Assembly (NCBI RefSeq): GCF_014066305.1
Contig: NW_023501070.1
Span: 434,001-498,000 of the forward strand
Direction of reading: 5' to 3'
Source: Letharia columbiana
Taxonomy: Eukaryota > Ascomycota > Lecanoromycetes > Lecanorales > Parmeliaceae
Length of the DNA: 64,000 nt
The position numbers and the translations under genes were made by a program. The notes beneath the pieces were generated by a model. That model saw only the letters and a program-made list of their open reading frames with translations, was not told where the DNA came from and searched no databases. This document shows, piece by piece, positions 34,996 through 49,000 of the stretch. Each line of letters starts with the position of its first letter. Within the stretch, counting starts at the first letter, position 1.

Positions 34996-37665
34996 AGTAA
35001 AGGCCTATAAATTAAATTTATGAAGTTGGATTTTTCTAAGTTAAATCGAATTTTAGCCCTAGCTCTAAGTTAAATCGAACTCTAATTACTTGCTATACGT
35101 TTTTAATCTACTTTTACTACTATAAAATTAATTTAATCTATATAATATATAGATATATATATATAAAGAGAGATACGCTAAGATTTAATTAGAAAGGTAT
35201 ATTAAGTATAAAAAATTAATTCGTAATAATTATCTATAAAAAATAGAGAAAGGTTATATTCTTATAATAAGAAGTATTGAAATATCGAAAAGAAATAGAG
35301 ATAACGTACTAGTTAGTGATGTAAATTCTATAATATCTTCTATCGTAATAAAATCTTTTAAATAATAAAATAGCTATAGATATCGAATAATTTTAATTTA
35401 TCTAAATATATATTATTCGATATTTCTTCTATAGAGATTATAGTAATATATTATATTAATATAGTAAAGATAATAAACTAAGTTATAATAGTATTCTTCG
35501 CTTACTAAGTAATAATTTAATATAAAATTATAGAGAGTATATAATATAAAATCTTAGAGAGCTAAGTCGTATTCTTAATAATAATAATTTTATTATCGCT
35601 TAGTTTCTTCGCAGTATTCTTTATATTTATCTATTATAATTTCTTCTCTTATTTTTTCCTTTATAGAGTATTAGACTAAGTAATTAGTTAAGTAATTAAC
35701 TAAGTAAATAACTAATATAATATAAAATCTTAAAGAATTAAGCTATATTCTTAATGATAATAATTTTATTATCGCTTAATTTCTTCGTAGTATACTCTAT
35801 AGTATTCTTCGTAATATTCTCCGCAGTATTCTTCGTAGTATTCTCCGTATTTATTTATTATAGTTTCTTCTCTTATTTCTTAATATAGTAAGAATAATAA
35901 GCTAAGTTATAGTAGTATTCTTCGCTTACTAAGTAATAATTTAATATAGAATTATAAAGAGTATATAACGTGGAATCTTAAAGAGTTAAGCCGTGTTCTT
36001 AATAATAATAATCTTATTATCGCTTAATTTCTCTATAGTATTCTCCGTAGTATTCTCCGTAGTATTCTTCGTATTTATCTATTATAGTTTCTTCTCTTAT
36101 AATATTTCTTCTATAGAGGTCTAATTAACTTATCGCTAGCTTGGGAGGAGTATATAGAGGAGAACGTATCCGTTCGAGCTCTTTTTAAGAGCCTTTCAAC
36201 GCGTTTATTAAAAAGCTTGCTTTCTCATTACTCAAGACTGAAATTATAAAATATTCGATAACTATAAATTTAAAGTTAATTAATTAGATCTTCAGATTCC
36301 CTAATTTTAAAGCTAAAACTTATTTTATTTCTTCGTTTTTAAGTTAAAAGCGGATATATATAAGTATATCTAAAAGAGAAGATTAAAAAAGAACTTTAAA
36401 ATTCTTAAATCTACCTTTTTTAATTGCTTTTCTTTTATTAAAAATATAATAATAAACTAAGTACGTAGAGTTATAGAGTTAATTATACGCTTTTAAATAA
36501 TATAATATAGATAAAATTTAATAGAATATTTATAAAGATATATTAAAAATTAAGATTTTTATTTAAATTATTAAGTTTACGAGAAGAGTCTCTTTAATAA
36601 AAGCTTTTAAAGAGCTCTCGAAGAGCTTTTAAAGAGTTAGAGAGGTTTTAGAGGGTCTTTCTCTAAGTATATTAAATAAATTATAATATCTCTCTCTCGA
36701 TTCTTAAAGTTAGATCTCTTAAAATTCCTTAAATCCTTCGAAGCTTTTTAAAAGCTTTTTAAGAGTTTATATTAAAAAAGCTATTAAAGTAAGCTTAAAA
36801 TTAATTAACTATTATTAAAATAATTAAATTTCGAGTTTACTTTAATAGCCCCTCCGATATAAGCTTTCGAAGAGCTTTTAAAGAGCCCTCGAAGAATTTA
36901 AAAGATTTTAGAAGATCTCTCTAAGAATTAAATAGTTAAAAATTAGTACTCGATAAGCTTTTCACTACTGAGAATCCCGCGCCCTAGCACATATTAAGTA
37001 GTAATAGATAGCTGTTAGACTCGCTTATAGCCTCGATTATTAGTAGTAATAAATTCGCCGAGAAGTAATTTAAGGGCGTTAGTAGAGGCTCTAAGAGGCG
37101 GGTAAAAGAGGTATATATATCTAAATCGAACGCGTTTAATATAACTATAATATTTAAATATTAGTTTAATCCATTTATCGCTGGCTTGAGAGAAGTATAT
37201 AGAGGAGAACGTATTCGTTCAGACTCTTTTTAAGAGTCTTTTAACGCGTTTAGTAAAATTAGTAGAATTAATAAAGTAATAAAAGAATAATAATTATATA
37301 AATAGATGAAAGAATTATTATCCGATCTCGAACGCGTCTAATATAACTATTATAACTATTATATTTAAATATTTATTTAATTTACTAATAGTAGATTAAA
37401 CTTTATAATTTTTATAGCGTTAGAAAGCGTAAAGTAAGCTTTATAATTTAAGAAATTATGAAGTAACTATATATATCATAAGCTAAGTACTTTAAAGTAT
37501 AAAACTTTTATATATAAATTTTTAATAAGAAAGCTCGAGAGAGCTATTAAGCTAACTTAGTCGATTTAATTAAAGAGCGTAGCGAACTCGAATTTATAAT
37601 TAACTATATATATAAATTTAGAATTTTTAAGCTTAATTCTATCTTATTCTATTATATATATTAAT
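34996..37665 (+). mobile_element. AB-6: AB copy nested in AB-5
   Basis: Complete A end (AGTAAAGGCCTATAAATT) and B end (TATATATATTAAT). Removing it rejoins TATTATATTAATAT with the AATAAGAATAATAAATT run of AB-5, matching the uninterrupted AB-4 sequence at about 18490, again without a duplicated target. It holds two or three tandem units of the leader repeat (35455-36110), a fragment of the AB ORF (from about 36139, IASLGGVYRGERI), an insertion (about 36209-36990), then more ORF (37000-37370) and the 3' region. Confidence 0.75.
36209..36990. mobile_element. Unclassified 0.8-kb insertion in the AB-6 ORF
   Basis: The AB ORF sequence GCGTTTATAAGTAGTAGT seen at 16608 is here split: the left part ends GCGTTTATTA and the right part resumes TATTAAGTAGTAATAG, so TATTA may be a 5-bp target repeat. 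The interior holds two copies of a motif based on GAAGAGCTTTTAAAGAGC (near 36600-36675 and 36855-36935), each followed by a TCTCTCTAAG-like string. The right edge (CCCGCGCCCTAGCACAT) is little mutated. No inverted repeats or coding frame are convincing. Confidence 0.4.
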
Positions 37666-38640
37666 AATAAGAATAATAAATTAAATTATAATAATATTCT
37701 TCGCTTATTAAGTAATAATTTAATATAGAATTATAGAGAGTATATAACGTAGAATTTTAAAGAGTTAAGTCGTATTCTTAATAATAGTAATCTTATTATT
37801 ACTTATTTTCTTCGTAATATTCTTTATAGTATTCTCCGTAATATTCTCCGTAGTATTCTCCGTATTTATCTATTATAGTTTCTTCTCTTACGATTTTCTT
37901 TTTATAAAGATTTAATTAACTATAATTATCGTAGTAGATTCTTCTCTTATAATATTATTATAATAATATATTATATTAATATAGTAGAAATAATAGATTA
38001 AGTTATAATAATATTCTTCGCTTATTAAGTAATAATTTAATATAAAATTATAAAGAGTATAAGACGTAAGATCTTAAAGAGCTAAGTTATATTCTTAATA
38101 ATAATAATTTTATTATCGCTTAATTTCTTTATAATATTCTTTATAATATTCTTTATAATATTCTTTATAATATTCTTTATAATATTCTTTATAATATTCT
38201 TTATAATATTCTTTATAATATTCTTTATAATATTCTTTATAATATTCTTTATAATATTCTTTATAATATTCTTCGCATTTATCTATTATAGTTTTTTCTC
38301 TTATTTTTTAATATAGTAGAAATAATAGACTAAGTTATAATAGTATTCTTTACTTATTAAATAATAATTTAATATAAAATTATAAAGAGTATATAACGTA
38401 AGATCTTAAAGAGCTAAGCCGTATTCTTAATAATAGTAATCTTATTACCGCTTAATTTCTTCGTAGTATTCTCCGTAGTATTCTCTATAGTATTCTCCGT
38501 AATATTCTCCGTATTTATCTATTATAGTTTCTTCTCTTACTTCTTCTTTTATAGAGTATTAAATTAAGTAATTAGCTAAATAATTAATTAAGTAAATTAT
38601 TAAGTTAATAGAGTAAATAGTATTAATTAAACGATTACTT
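37666..38640 (+). repeat. Three tandem leader units of about 320 bp in AB-5
   Basis: Units start near 37666, 37978 and 38315. Each has the order TTAATATAGTAGAAATAATAG, AAGTTATAATAGTATTCTTCG, AATTTAATATAAAATTATA, AGAGCTAAG, the 12-bp minisatellite, and a TCTATTATAGTTTCTTCTCT tail. AB-6 has similar units near 35455 and 35880, and AB-7 has them in reverse. Copy number differs between AB copies. Confidence 0.65.
38125..38268. repeat. Twelve perfect 12-bp minisatellite units in AB-5
   Basis: TTCTTTATAATA is repeated twelve times without error, then closes with TTCTTCGCATTT. Other AB copies have 2 to 6 units at the same place with more varied, less mutated bases (TTCTCCGTAGTA, TTCTCCGCAGTG). The unmutated unit is seen in AB-4, so this array looks like one in which every RIP target was converted, or in which a mutated unit later expanded. 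Confidence 0.85.
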
Positions 38641-41600
38641 AAGTATTACTAGCTTAGAAGAAGTATATAAGAGAGAACGATAATTATAAATTCGTTTAAA
38701 CTCTATTAAGAGGCTATTGGAATTCGAATTATATAACTCTTAGCGTCTTAACGATTATATAACTATATCACGTAATTCGCCTTAGTATATTCATATTTAA
38801 TCGCTCTTTTCTTTTATAGAACTCTATAGTTAATATAATTAAGTATTTTATTTTATATTTTAATAGATTATAAATCTAGACTCTACTCGATAATTATTTT
38901 AATTATTTTATAATTTATCTATTATCTATTATAACTATAACTATCTTTAGTATATTTATTATATTAATATTTATTAAATAATAATAATTATAATCGCGAA
39001 GAATCTCTTTTATTAATCTTTATAATATAGATATTTCTTATTTTAAGATAGTTATTCTAACTAAATAATATACGCTAAATATATTTTTAATTAAAAGAAT
39101 AAAAGTAGTAAGTAAGAGGGGCTATATCGAAATTATTAATATATTAATATATTATATTAATAATTTAGCGTATAAACTCTCTTATCGCTTTTTATATAAG
39201 ATAATTTAAAATAAATTAAGATATATTATACTTAATTATATAATATCGAAGTTATTATATATTATAATAAGATATTATATATTTATACTTTTTTATTATA
39301 TAATTATTATAATCGCTAGAATATTATTAATTTTTTTATATTAAGTAAAATACGCTAAAGATAAAAGACGATATATTCTTATTTTTATATTTTATTATAT
39401 TAAAAATTAATAATAAGTAATTAGACTCTAATATTTTATTATATAATTTTTATAATAAAGGCTAAAATATAGTTTAAGATAATAATATAATATTAAAAGA
39501 AAAAATAATTTATATCTTGCGTGCTAAGTATATTAATATATAAAAAAGAATTACCCTCTATCGTAGCGATTAAAAGATAATTATTTTTTATATTTATATA
39601 AATAAAGTAATCTTATAAAGAAGTTTTAGTTAATTTTAATAAGCGAGTAAAGCGAAATTACGAGTAATCTCGTATTTAATTTTAATTAATTTTTTTAATA
39701 AAAGAGCTAATTAATAAAAGATATTATATTATAAATATAATAGAAAGTAATTAAGATAATCGCGACGATAGTATAAAAAATAAAATTTAATTAAATTCCC
39801 TCTTAAATATAAAGAGTAATAATTTTTTATAAAGATTTTATATATTTATATTATATTTCCCCTTAGTATTTATAAATTAAAACTTATCTTTTTAAAGTAT
39901 TATTAATTATATTATAGATTATAATATAAGATTCTTTTTTAAATAACGCTTTAAGTTATATTAAGTTAACTTTAAAGCTTAGCGAAATTTTCTCTATACG
40001 CTTTAAATAATTATAAATATTTTAAATATAAATAGTATCGATAATGAGTATATTTTAATTTCTTATATTAATTCTATTATTATATTAAGTTAATTTATCT
40101 TTAAATTATTATTAAAGTTAATTTTAAACGAAGAGCTTTTCGAGTTTAGAGCGAAGTTAATTTTATCGATATTATCTATCTTATTTATTTTATTAAACTT
40201 TATTATATTATAAACTTTATTTTTAAGCTTAAGCTCTTATTAAAGTTTTTCTCTATTAAACTCTAAAAATTAAATTAATTTTTTATAAATAATATTATAT
40301 CTAAATATATCGATATTAAGCTTTTAACTAATTTAAGCTAACTTTATTAAATTTTTATATTTAAAAATACTTTTAATTATTATAAATAAAAGCGAGATAT
40401 ATAGAATTTCTTTATATTATTAGATCTCTAATATTATATTAAAATTAATATTATTTAATTAATTTTTTATTTAGCGATTATTATAAAAGTAGTAATTAAT
40501 TAATAATTTATAAAAGATATTTTTAAAGTTATTATCGATATAGATATTATAATATAAATTAGAGTATATTATAAACTTTATATTATAATAAAGATTTATT
40601 ATAAAAATAACTCGCGTAATTTTATTAAAAGCTATATTAACGCTATAATCGTTTAAAAGAATTTAAAAAAATATAAATCTTATAGATTAGATATTCTTAA
40701 TTTTATTATTTAAAGATTAAAGTTTCTTACTTTTATTATTTATAAAAATAAATTATAAATCTATATTAATTAATTTATAAGTCTATTATAAGAGATTAAT
40801 AACTTATTTAAAAAATATTCCTTTATTATTAATAAGAATTAAAAATTTATTATTTTTATAAAGATTTAGATAACTAGTATACTTAATATCGCGAGATTTA
40901 TAATTAAAATTATAACTCTTATAATAAAAATAAATTTTTTAAATTTATATTAATTTATATTAGAATATAATAACTTAATATTATCTCTAATTTTACTATC
41001 TTCGCTAAATTCTTTAATATTTATATAATAATTATTTATATTAAAATAGATATTTATATTTTTATTTTTATAATATTTATATTAATTAAATATTATATTT
41101 AAGATAATACTAATTCTAATAACTCTTATATCTAAATATAAATTTATAAGTATTATATTATTTATAATAAGAATTTTTATTTTATTAAAAAATATCTCGA
41201 ATAATTAAAGTATAAGCGCGTTTATAAAGAATTATAAGTTTTTAAAAATAAAGATTATAATAGTTATAGCGATTAAGATAAAAGAGATAATTAAGAAAAT
41301 AATAATATTAATATTAAATTTAAATTCGAAAAATTTAAAAAAGAGAAGAATTAATCTTTTAGCGTTAAAATAGTTATTATAATTACTTAATCTATAATAA
41401 CGCGTTATTTTATCGCTTATACCGCTATCGCGTTTATTACTAATTCTTAAATCTTAAATAATAAAATTTATAAATCTTTTAAGATTAAATTCTTAAATAG
41501 AGCCTCTATTATTATACTTTTTATTATAATAATAATATTCTCTCTCTAGCTTCGTAATTATATATTTAATATATTACTTATAATTTCTTAATCTTTAAAA

Positions 41601-43329
41601 TCTTCTCTAGATTTTAAGAATCTTATTTTATTAATAAATTTATTAATAATAATTATATAGCTTTTAACTTTAATAATATTAATTTTAAATATAAAATAAA
41701 GAGTATTAAGCGTATTTAGATTTTTAATAATATTTAATATATATCTAGATATAATTTTATTTTTATTTTTAAGAGATAATTAAAAAAGTAATAATACTCG
41801 CTTTCTTTTATTCTCGACGATCTTTTTATAGAAAAATAGTAGTTTTTCTTTAAATATATTTAAAGTTACTTTTATACGCTTAATATTTAAAGAAATATCC
41901 CTCTAATCTTAATCGTTATTAATAAAAAAAATTTTATTTATAATAAATTCTCTATTAAGTCTATAAAGCTCTCTAATTAATAAAAATTTTAAATTTATAA
42001 AAAGACTTTATATATATAATATATCTATATAAATTATTTAGATACTTAAAATATTAAGAAGATAATTAAAATATATATCGAAATAAATCTTTTTAAATCT
42101 TCTCTTAATAATATTTATAAATTATATTTTATAATTAATCTTAAAATAAAGCTTTATAAATACTATATTATCTTTAAAAAATAAGAAAATAATTTAATTT
42201 ATATCGATCTTTAAAGATTATTTAATATCTCTTATAACGATTATATATTTATAATTATCTTTTTAAATAATTTTACTCTACGCTTCGATATTTATCTTTT
42301 ATTAAATAAATCTAATAAGTTTGTTTTTATTATATTTAAACTCTTCTTTAATAATATAAAATATAATAATTATTATTATACTCGCTTTCGCTTTAATTAT
42401 AATATAGAATATTAGAACTATAAAATAAAAATCTTTTATTTATTTAGAAAAATCGTTTAAAAAGATATTATATCGAGAAATCTCTAAATAAATAATAAGT
42501 TTAAATAATTAAATATTATTATTTAGTATAAAGCTAGCGTAATATTTAAAAAAAAGCGATTTATTATAAAAGTATTAAATCGAGTTTATTTATATTAGAA
42601 ATTATTTATATAATTATTAATTTATTATTAAGCGAGATATTACTTCTTTTAAAATTTATATTAATTTCTTTTTTAATATTTTTTTATTTATATATTATTA
42701 AATAAATAGATTTTTATTAAATTATATTTAAAGCTATTAATTAAAAGAAATATTAAGATTATATAATTAAGAGATAACTTATAAATTATTAAGATTATTT
42801 TTATTATATATTTTTAAATAATAGCGAGATTACTATTATTTCGAATATTAAGTAATTTAATAATATCTCTTTTAAGTTTATATCTTTTATTTTAGAAGAG
42901 AATACGCGTAATAATATTAAAATAGTAGCTTATTATAATAATCGCCGATTTATTAAAATTATTAATTATCTCGAGAATTATCTTTTCTCTTTATTTATAA
43001 TTTTAGAAGAAAATTATTAAAAGAGATAAGTAATTTTTATTAAAAATAAAGTTAATAACTTATTTAATTTTATTTAAATTCTTAAAAAAGCTTAATTAAT
43101 AGTCTTAATTAACTTAAAGTCTTTAGAAGAATAATTATCTAATATATTTAATAATAAAACTCTCTTTATAGCCTCTATAACGATATCTTCTAAATTTATT
43201 ACTCGCTTTATAAATAATTATAATCTAATTCTAATAACGAGTTATCTATTCGATATCTTAAGAATATATAAAAAACTCTCTTTAAATTCTCTAGCGCTAT
43301 TAATAAAAGCCTCTTCTTTTAAATTTTAT

Positions 43330-43735
43330 AAATCTTAAATTTATAAAAAAGCTATATTAAACTTTTATTATAAGATATATTAGAAAATTATTATAAAGAA
43401 AGAAATCGACTCGCTTATTATTAATAAGATTTAAATTTTAATAGATTTTTTATTAAATATATATATTTTAAGAGATTAATAGATTTATAAATTTAAGTAT
43501 AATCTTATAAAGAAGATTATACGATATAAAGCTCGCTAGATTATTCGCGATTTTAAATAATAAGAAGAGATTAACTTTAACGAAATCTTCGCCTTTATTA
43601 TTAAGTCTATAAATTATAAAATAATTTTTATATTAATAATTATCTTAAATTAAAAGCTTAAATAAATAAATATTAAAATTATCTTTTTATATAACGATAT
43701 TAAAAAGATAATTTATATTATTTAATTTATTAGCT
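43330..43735 (+). pseudogene. copia-1 reverse transcriptase fragment
   Basis: The frame gives IYKFKYNLIKKIIRYKAR, then IIRDFK, EEINFNEIFAFIIKSINY, then INIKIIFLYNDIKKIIYII. This follows the copia series 'W.YK.K....G...RYKARLV.RGF.Q..G.D..ETF..V....' and '..Q.DV.TAFL.G.L.E.IYM.QP'. Gln and Trp positions are stops. The first catalytic Asp of 'DVKTAFL' is now Asn. The later YVDD motif is not readable. Confidence 0.88.
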
Positions 43736-44479
43736 TTAAAATTAAAAATTAAAAGAATAAAATATATAAGCTTATTAAGACACTTTACGACTTAAAATAA
43801 TCCCTTAAAATTTAATATAATACTCTTATAATTTATTTAAAGAAATTAGATTTTAAACTTATTACTATTAATCTCTCTATATTTATTAATAATATTATTA
43901 TTATTACTATTTATATAAATAATATTCTACTCGCTAATCTCGATAAAATTAAAATATAGAATATTAAGAATAAGCTTAATAAGAAATTCGAAATAATTAA
44001 TTTAAGATTTTATATCTATTATCTTAATATAATAATTATTAAAAATTATATTAATCGAATTCTATATCTTAATTAAAAAGACTATATTAAGAAGTTTTTA
44101 AAGAAATATAATATATTAAGCTTTATACTATTATCTACTTCTATTAATAGCGATAAATTTTATATTATTAAAGATAATTTTATCTCTATCGATTAATCTC
44201 GCTATATTTATTAATTAATTATAAAATTACTTATATATATAATATTAAGTATTTAACTTAATATCGTATTCGCCGTTTTAATAAACTTTAGATATATTTT
44301 AAATTTAAATAAATTTTATTAAAAGGCTATTAAGCGTATCTTTCGATATTTAAATAATATTAAAAATTAATAATTAATATTTAGAGAAGATTTAAAATTA
44401 TTTATTAATTATATAGACGCGGATTAGATAGATAATTAGAATATTTAATATTCTATTTTTAATTATATCTTTAATATAA

Positions 44480-44845
44480 ATAATATTATTATTAATTAAT
44501 TATTGAAATAATAATCTATTATAATATTATTCTTTTATAAAATTAAATATATTAATTAAACGTAAACTATTAAAAAGATAATTTAACTATATAAATTTTT
44601 TAATTAATTTAATCTTAGCGCTAAGTATATATAGATTATTATTATTTATTATAATAATTAGAATATTATAGTTTTTATTAAAAATTCTTAATTTTATATA
44701 TATATTAAGTATATCGATATTTAATATTATTATATATAAGAATAAATTATCGCTAATATTATTACTCTTAAGTATATCTCTATTAAATAATAAATAATTA
44801 ATAAATTTATTAAGATATTATCTAAGAATAAATTTAAAAAGTTTT
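44480..44845 (+). pseudogene. copia-1 RNase H C-terminal fragment
   Basis: The frame near 44655 reads NIIVFIKNS, then IYIKYIDI*YYYI*E, then IIANIITLKYISIK, and ends KFIKILSKNKFKKF. This matches the copia ending 'DN..AI.L..NP..H.RTKHID...H.IR....' and '...YI.TKEQ.AD..TK.L....F'. It marks the end of the polyprotein; downstream to 45717 is 3' untranslated sequence with tandem repeats. Confidence 0.9.
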
Positions 44846-45339
44846 ATATATTAATTAAGTTAAAATATTATCTATAATATTACTTATTTAGAAAAATCGA
44901 CTTTAACTTTAAAGAAGCTATTTTATTAATTCTCGCAGTTTAAATAATTTATTTAAACCGCCCGCCGAGCCTTAGATTTAATATTAACTCGCTATTTTAT
45001 ATTAAAATAACTATTTCTTTAACGCTATTATCGCTATCGCTATTAAATCTTTAAAGCTCTTTCGAAATATTCTTACTTATATTACTATTATTATTAACTA
45101 CTATTACTAAAAATTAGATATTTAAAATAATCTCGTAGAAGCTTTATAGCCGATCGCAATATATAAGACGAAGAATTTCTTCTAATTATTTTATTCAGTT
45201 ACCTCCACGAATATCCTCCGATCTCGAATCGATCGATTTTTGGTGTGTATTAGATAGCCTAGAAATAAAATTTTTAAAAAATCGTTTTTTGATAAAAAGT
45301 GGAATTTGATGGCGATGTCGGTTTAACAGTCGTTTTTAG

Positions 45340-45610
45340 ATTTCGACTTTTCACTTTAGATATTCGGCGTTAAACTCACTTTGGCTACTTAGCTCGGATT
45401 TCATTTTAATTATTCGACGCTAAACTTACTTTAACTATTCGATTTAAACTTTATTTTAATTATTCGATATTAAAACTTACTTTAGCTATTTAACTCGAAC
45501 TTTACTTTAACTATTTAGCGTTAAAACTTACTTTAGCTATCTAGCTCGAACTTTACTTTAATTATCTAGCTCGAATTTTACTTTAATTATTTAACGCTAA
45601 ACTCTAGCGA
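45340..45610. repeat. Imperfect 20-24 bp tandem repeats in the copia-1 3' region
   Basis: The motif CTTTAATTATCTAGCTCGAA and variants (CTTTGGCTACTTAGCTCGG at the least mutated end, near 45380) recur about ten times. RIP damage increases from left to right, so the unmutated unit can be read at the left edge. The preceding 45130-45340 is also lightly mutated, with CA and TG pairs retained. Copia-2 lacks this part within the window, so it is not known whether the array is normal for the family. Confidence 0.65.
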
Positions 45611-45867
45611 AAATTAATTAAATTATTTTTATCTTATCTACTCGATTTTAATATTATTAGCGTTAAACTTCGTATTTATTAAATTTCGCATATAAAAGAA
45701 TACGTGTAAAGGGGAGTATTAGAATTCGAATTACGTAACTTTTAGCGTCTTAGCGATTACGTAATTATATTACGTAACTCGCCTTAATATATCTATATCT
45801 AGTCGCTCTTTCCTTCTATAGAACTCTCTAGTTAATATAACTAAGTGTTCTATCTTATATTTTAATA

Positions 45868-46073
45868 GAGGCTTTAAAATAGAGTAATAAAGAATAGATA
45901 GAGAAGAAAGACGCATTTTAAGAGATAGTATCGCTAGATTAAAAGATATTATTACTAGCTTAAAAAGAAGTATATAGAGAAGAACGTATTTATTCGAGCT
46001 CTTTTAAAAGGTTTTTTAGTATATTTATAAGTAGTAGTAGATAGCTATTAAGCTCGCTTACGGCCTCGATTAC
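45868..46073 (+). pseudogene. AB-5 ORF fragment between copia-1 and gypsy-2
   Basis: Read in frame from the GAGGC repeat it gives GFKIE, then IDREERRILRDSIARLKD, agreeing with the AB-3 ORF near 16450. It is less mutated than AB-3 at several codons. A frame change follows near 45960. The fragment ends at the ATTAC target repeat of gypsy-2 and resumes at 53446. Confidence 0.6.
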
Positions 46074-49000
46074 TATAATAATAATAAGAATCTATAATCG
46101 TAATATATAATAAGCTTAATTATTTCTATCTAGAAATCTATTACTTATAATAGAAAGCTTAGTAAGACTTGATAAAAGACTCAACATATTTTTATAATAG
46201 TATCTCTATAGATAAGAAGAAAGTATAGCGACCTCGCTAAAGTAAAAGTAAGTAAAAAGTAAATATCTATCTAGAAACTACTTAAAGAAATAATCTTTTT
46301 TAAAGAAATTTAATAGATTCGAATAGCGAAATCTTAATTATCGGCTATTCTTCTACTTCTTTATAGAGATATTATTATATTACAATTTAGAGCGCGTGTA
46401 AATTCTAGTTTTAAGAAATAACGTTACTTCGGCGAGATTCTTTACGAAGAATTTCTAATCTTTTTTAAGAATTGACGTTATTTTTTTAGAAAATAACGTT
46501 TCTTCGACGAGTTTCTAATCTTTTTAAGAATTAATATTACTTTCTTAGAGAACGACGTTATTTTAACAAGTTTTCTAACGCGGAGTATACTAATAAATAC
46601 GTTATTACTCTTTTTTATATTCTTCTATTAGATTAAAAGCGTTATCGAGATCCTTAATATTATATTATCTATCGAACTCGAGATTATATCTCTTTTAGCG
46701 TATTAAATACTCTATAACGAATTCTTTTTCTTTCTTAATAATTCGCTTATTAAGTAATCGCTTAATCTTATAATTTATAATATTATTCTTATTAATAGAG
46801 ATTAATAAAATATACTATACGAGTAAGATCTATAAAAAAAATTATTTTATAAATTAGAAGCTAGCTCTAGCTAAGCTATTATAAAAATTAAATAAACTCG
46901 CTAATCTTTAGAAATAATAAGTTTATATACTAGCTTATTAACTCTTTTAAGAATTTTAAAAGATCTTATATATTACTAAATTAGCTTCTTAATAATTTGT
47001 AGAGTAGAGAGAATTTTATAATCTTTATAAAGGCGAAGTAATATTTAATCTTTAATCTTAAAGAATATTAGTTAATATTGATAATTATAATAAAATTTAT
47101 TTAATATTTAAATAAAATCGATAATATTTTTAATAATAATATATATTATAATATAATTAATTTTTAATAAAAGACTTAATAGGTCTAAAGGTTTATTTAA
47201 TATAAATTTATAGATTACTTTATTAGAAATAACTCTAATACTTACTAAATTATTTAAAATTATTTAAATATAATAAAGAATCTCGAGCTATATTAATAAA
47301 TTATTAAGTGCGTAAACGAAGTATTTTAAAATTATTTTGATTATCTAGTTTATATATTTATTAGTATTATTAATCTAAAAATAATAAGTTATTAAATAAA
47401 ATAAATCTACGTCGAGTATTTTAAAAAGAGTTATCTATAGTTTTAATAAGAACTTCGAATTATAGTCTAAAATTAGAATTTTAAGAAATATTCTTAATTA
47501 ATAATATTAAGGCGCTTAAGTAAAGCTTTTATCTATTTAGTTACTATCTAAATAAACTTATTAAATATTAATTAAATTTCTTTTATATATTTATAAATTA
47601 TTAATATAATAATATCTAAAAAGTTTTATAATATTAATAATATTAGAATAAAATCTAATATTAAAGTATAGAATAGTATTAGAGATAATAAAATAGACTA
47701 AAAGCTATTATATAAAATATATTAACGAGTTTATAAAATTAGATATTTCGGGTAATAATAAATAAAATCGCGAAGTTCTTTAATAAGATTATAAATATAT
47801 TAGAAGAATAAAACTATTTTATAATATCGCTAAAATTCTAGATAATTAAAATTGTAGATAATGATTAAGATTTTTTTGATTAGATTCGAAGATATATATA
47901 GACGCTAGTATTCTAAGGCTTTATTTATATAAAAGATTAAGTTATTAATTTATAAAGTAGGTTCTTAAGTAATCGTCAAGTTTTTTTCTAAAAATTTTTC
48001 GACAAAGTTACTTCTTAAAAATTCGAGAAATAAGAATTTAATATTTTTTAAGAATTCGATACTGTTTAAGAATTCCGGTACTAAAGAATTCGAGAAATAA
48101 GATTTCGAAGTTTCTTAAAAATCCGATAGAGTGGAAGATAAAGTTTCTAAGGAACGAGATTTTGAAGTTTTTGAAGAATCCGATAGAATTATAGACAAAG
48201 TTTCTGAGGAATAAGATTTCGATAGGTTGAATTCGAAATTTCTAGGCGTGATAAGAAATATAAATCTGAATTTATAGTCTGAAGATTCTTTCCCCTAAAT
48301 AAAATATAAGAAGATAGCGATATTCTTATAGTAGGTTTTCTATTACTTACTTACGCTTTTAGTTCTTATCTTATTAATATTTAAATATATATTTATTATA
48401 AAAACTCGAGTTTATTTATATTAAAGCTATTATAAAGAGTATATTAAGCTTTAAATAATCTAAAGCGATAATAATATTCTTATTAAGACTTATTAGTCTA
48501 AATAAGACGTTAAGAATAATATAATCTTTATTAGATTTATATCTTATCTCGAGATTAAACTAGCGAAAAAATTAGAAAGCTTTTATTAATCTTATATTTA
48601 TTTATATTATCGATATCGTTAATATAATAGAGCTCTATTTTATAATATCGAGAATAATAAAATAATTTATTTATACTCTTATTAAATACTTAAAGAATTT
48701 TATTATATATCTTACTTTCTTAAATATCTAAATAAAATCTATAATTTCGAGTTTTATAAATTAGTAATTTCTTTTAGCGAAAGTTAAAAGTTTTAATAAA
48801 AAGAGTATAAATTCTATAAGTAGCGCGGAAAGACTATTTATTAATAAAATTCTTATTTTTTCTAATATAAAAAATAATAGTTTTAAAATTAAACTTTTTA
48901 GAAGTATCTAAATTTATCTATAATATTCTCTTATTATTAAAATAAATAAGAATTAAAAAATAAGATAAGATTTTTTATAATAATTAAAATAATACGGATT

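Larger units (their letters stand above)
38715..45867 (+). mobile_element. copia-1: Ty1/copia retrotransposon with complete structure
   Basis: LTRs of about 150 bp (38715-38865 and 45718-45867) start TATTGGAATTCG or TATTAGAATTCG and end TTTTAATA. The target repeat GAGGC is perfect at 38710-38714 and 45868-45872. A polypurine tract AAAGGGGAG ends at 45717. After the 5' LTR comes GATTATAAATCTAGAC, a likely primer-binding site. On the plus strand RT (43330-43735) precedes RNase H (about 44380-44845), and integrase must lie upstream of RT, which is the copia order. It is inserted in the AB-5 ORF region. RIP stops make it dead. Confidence 0.92.
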
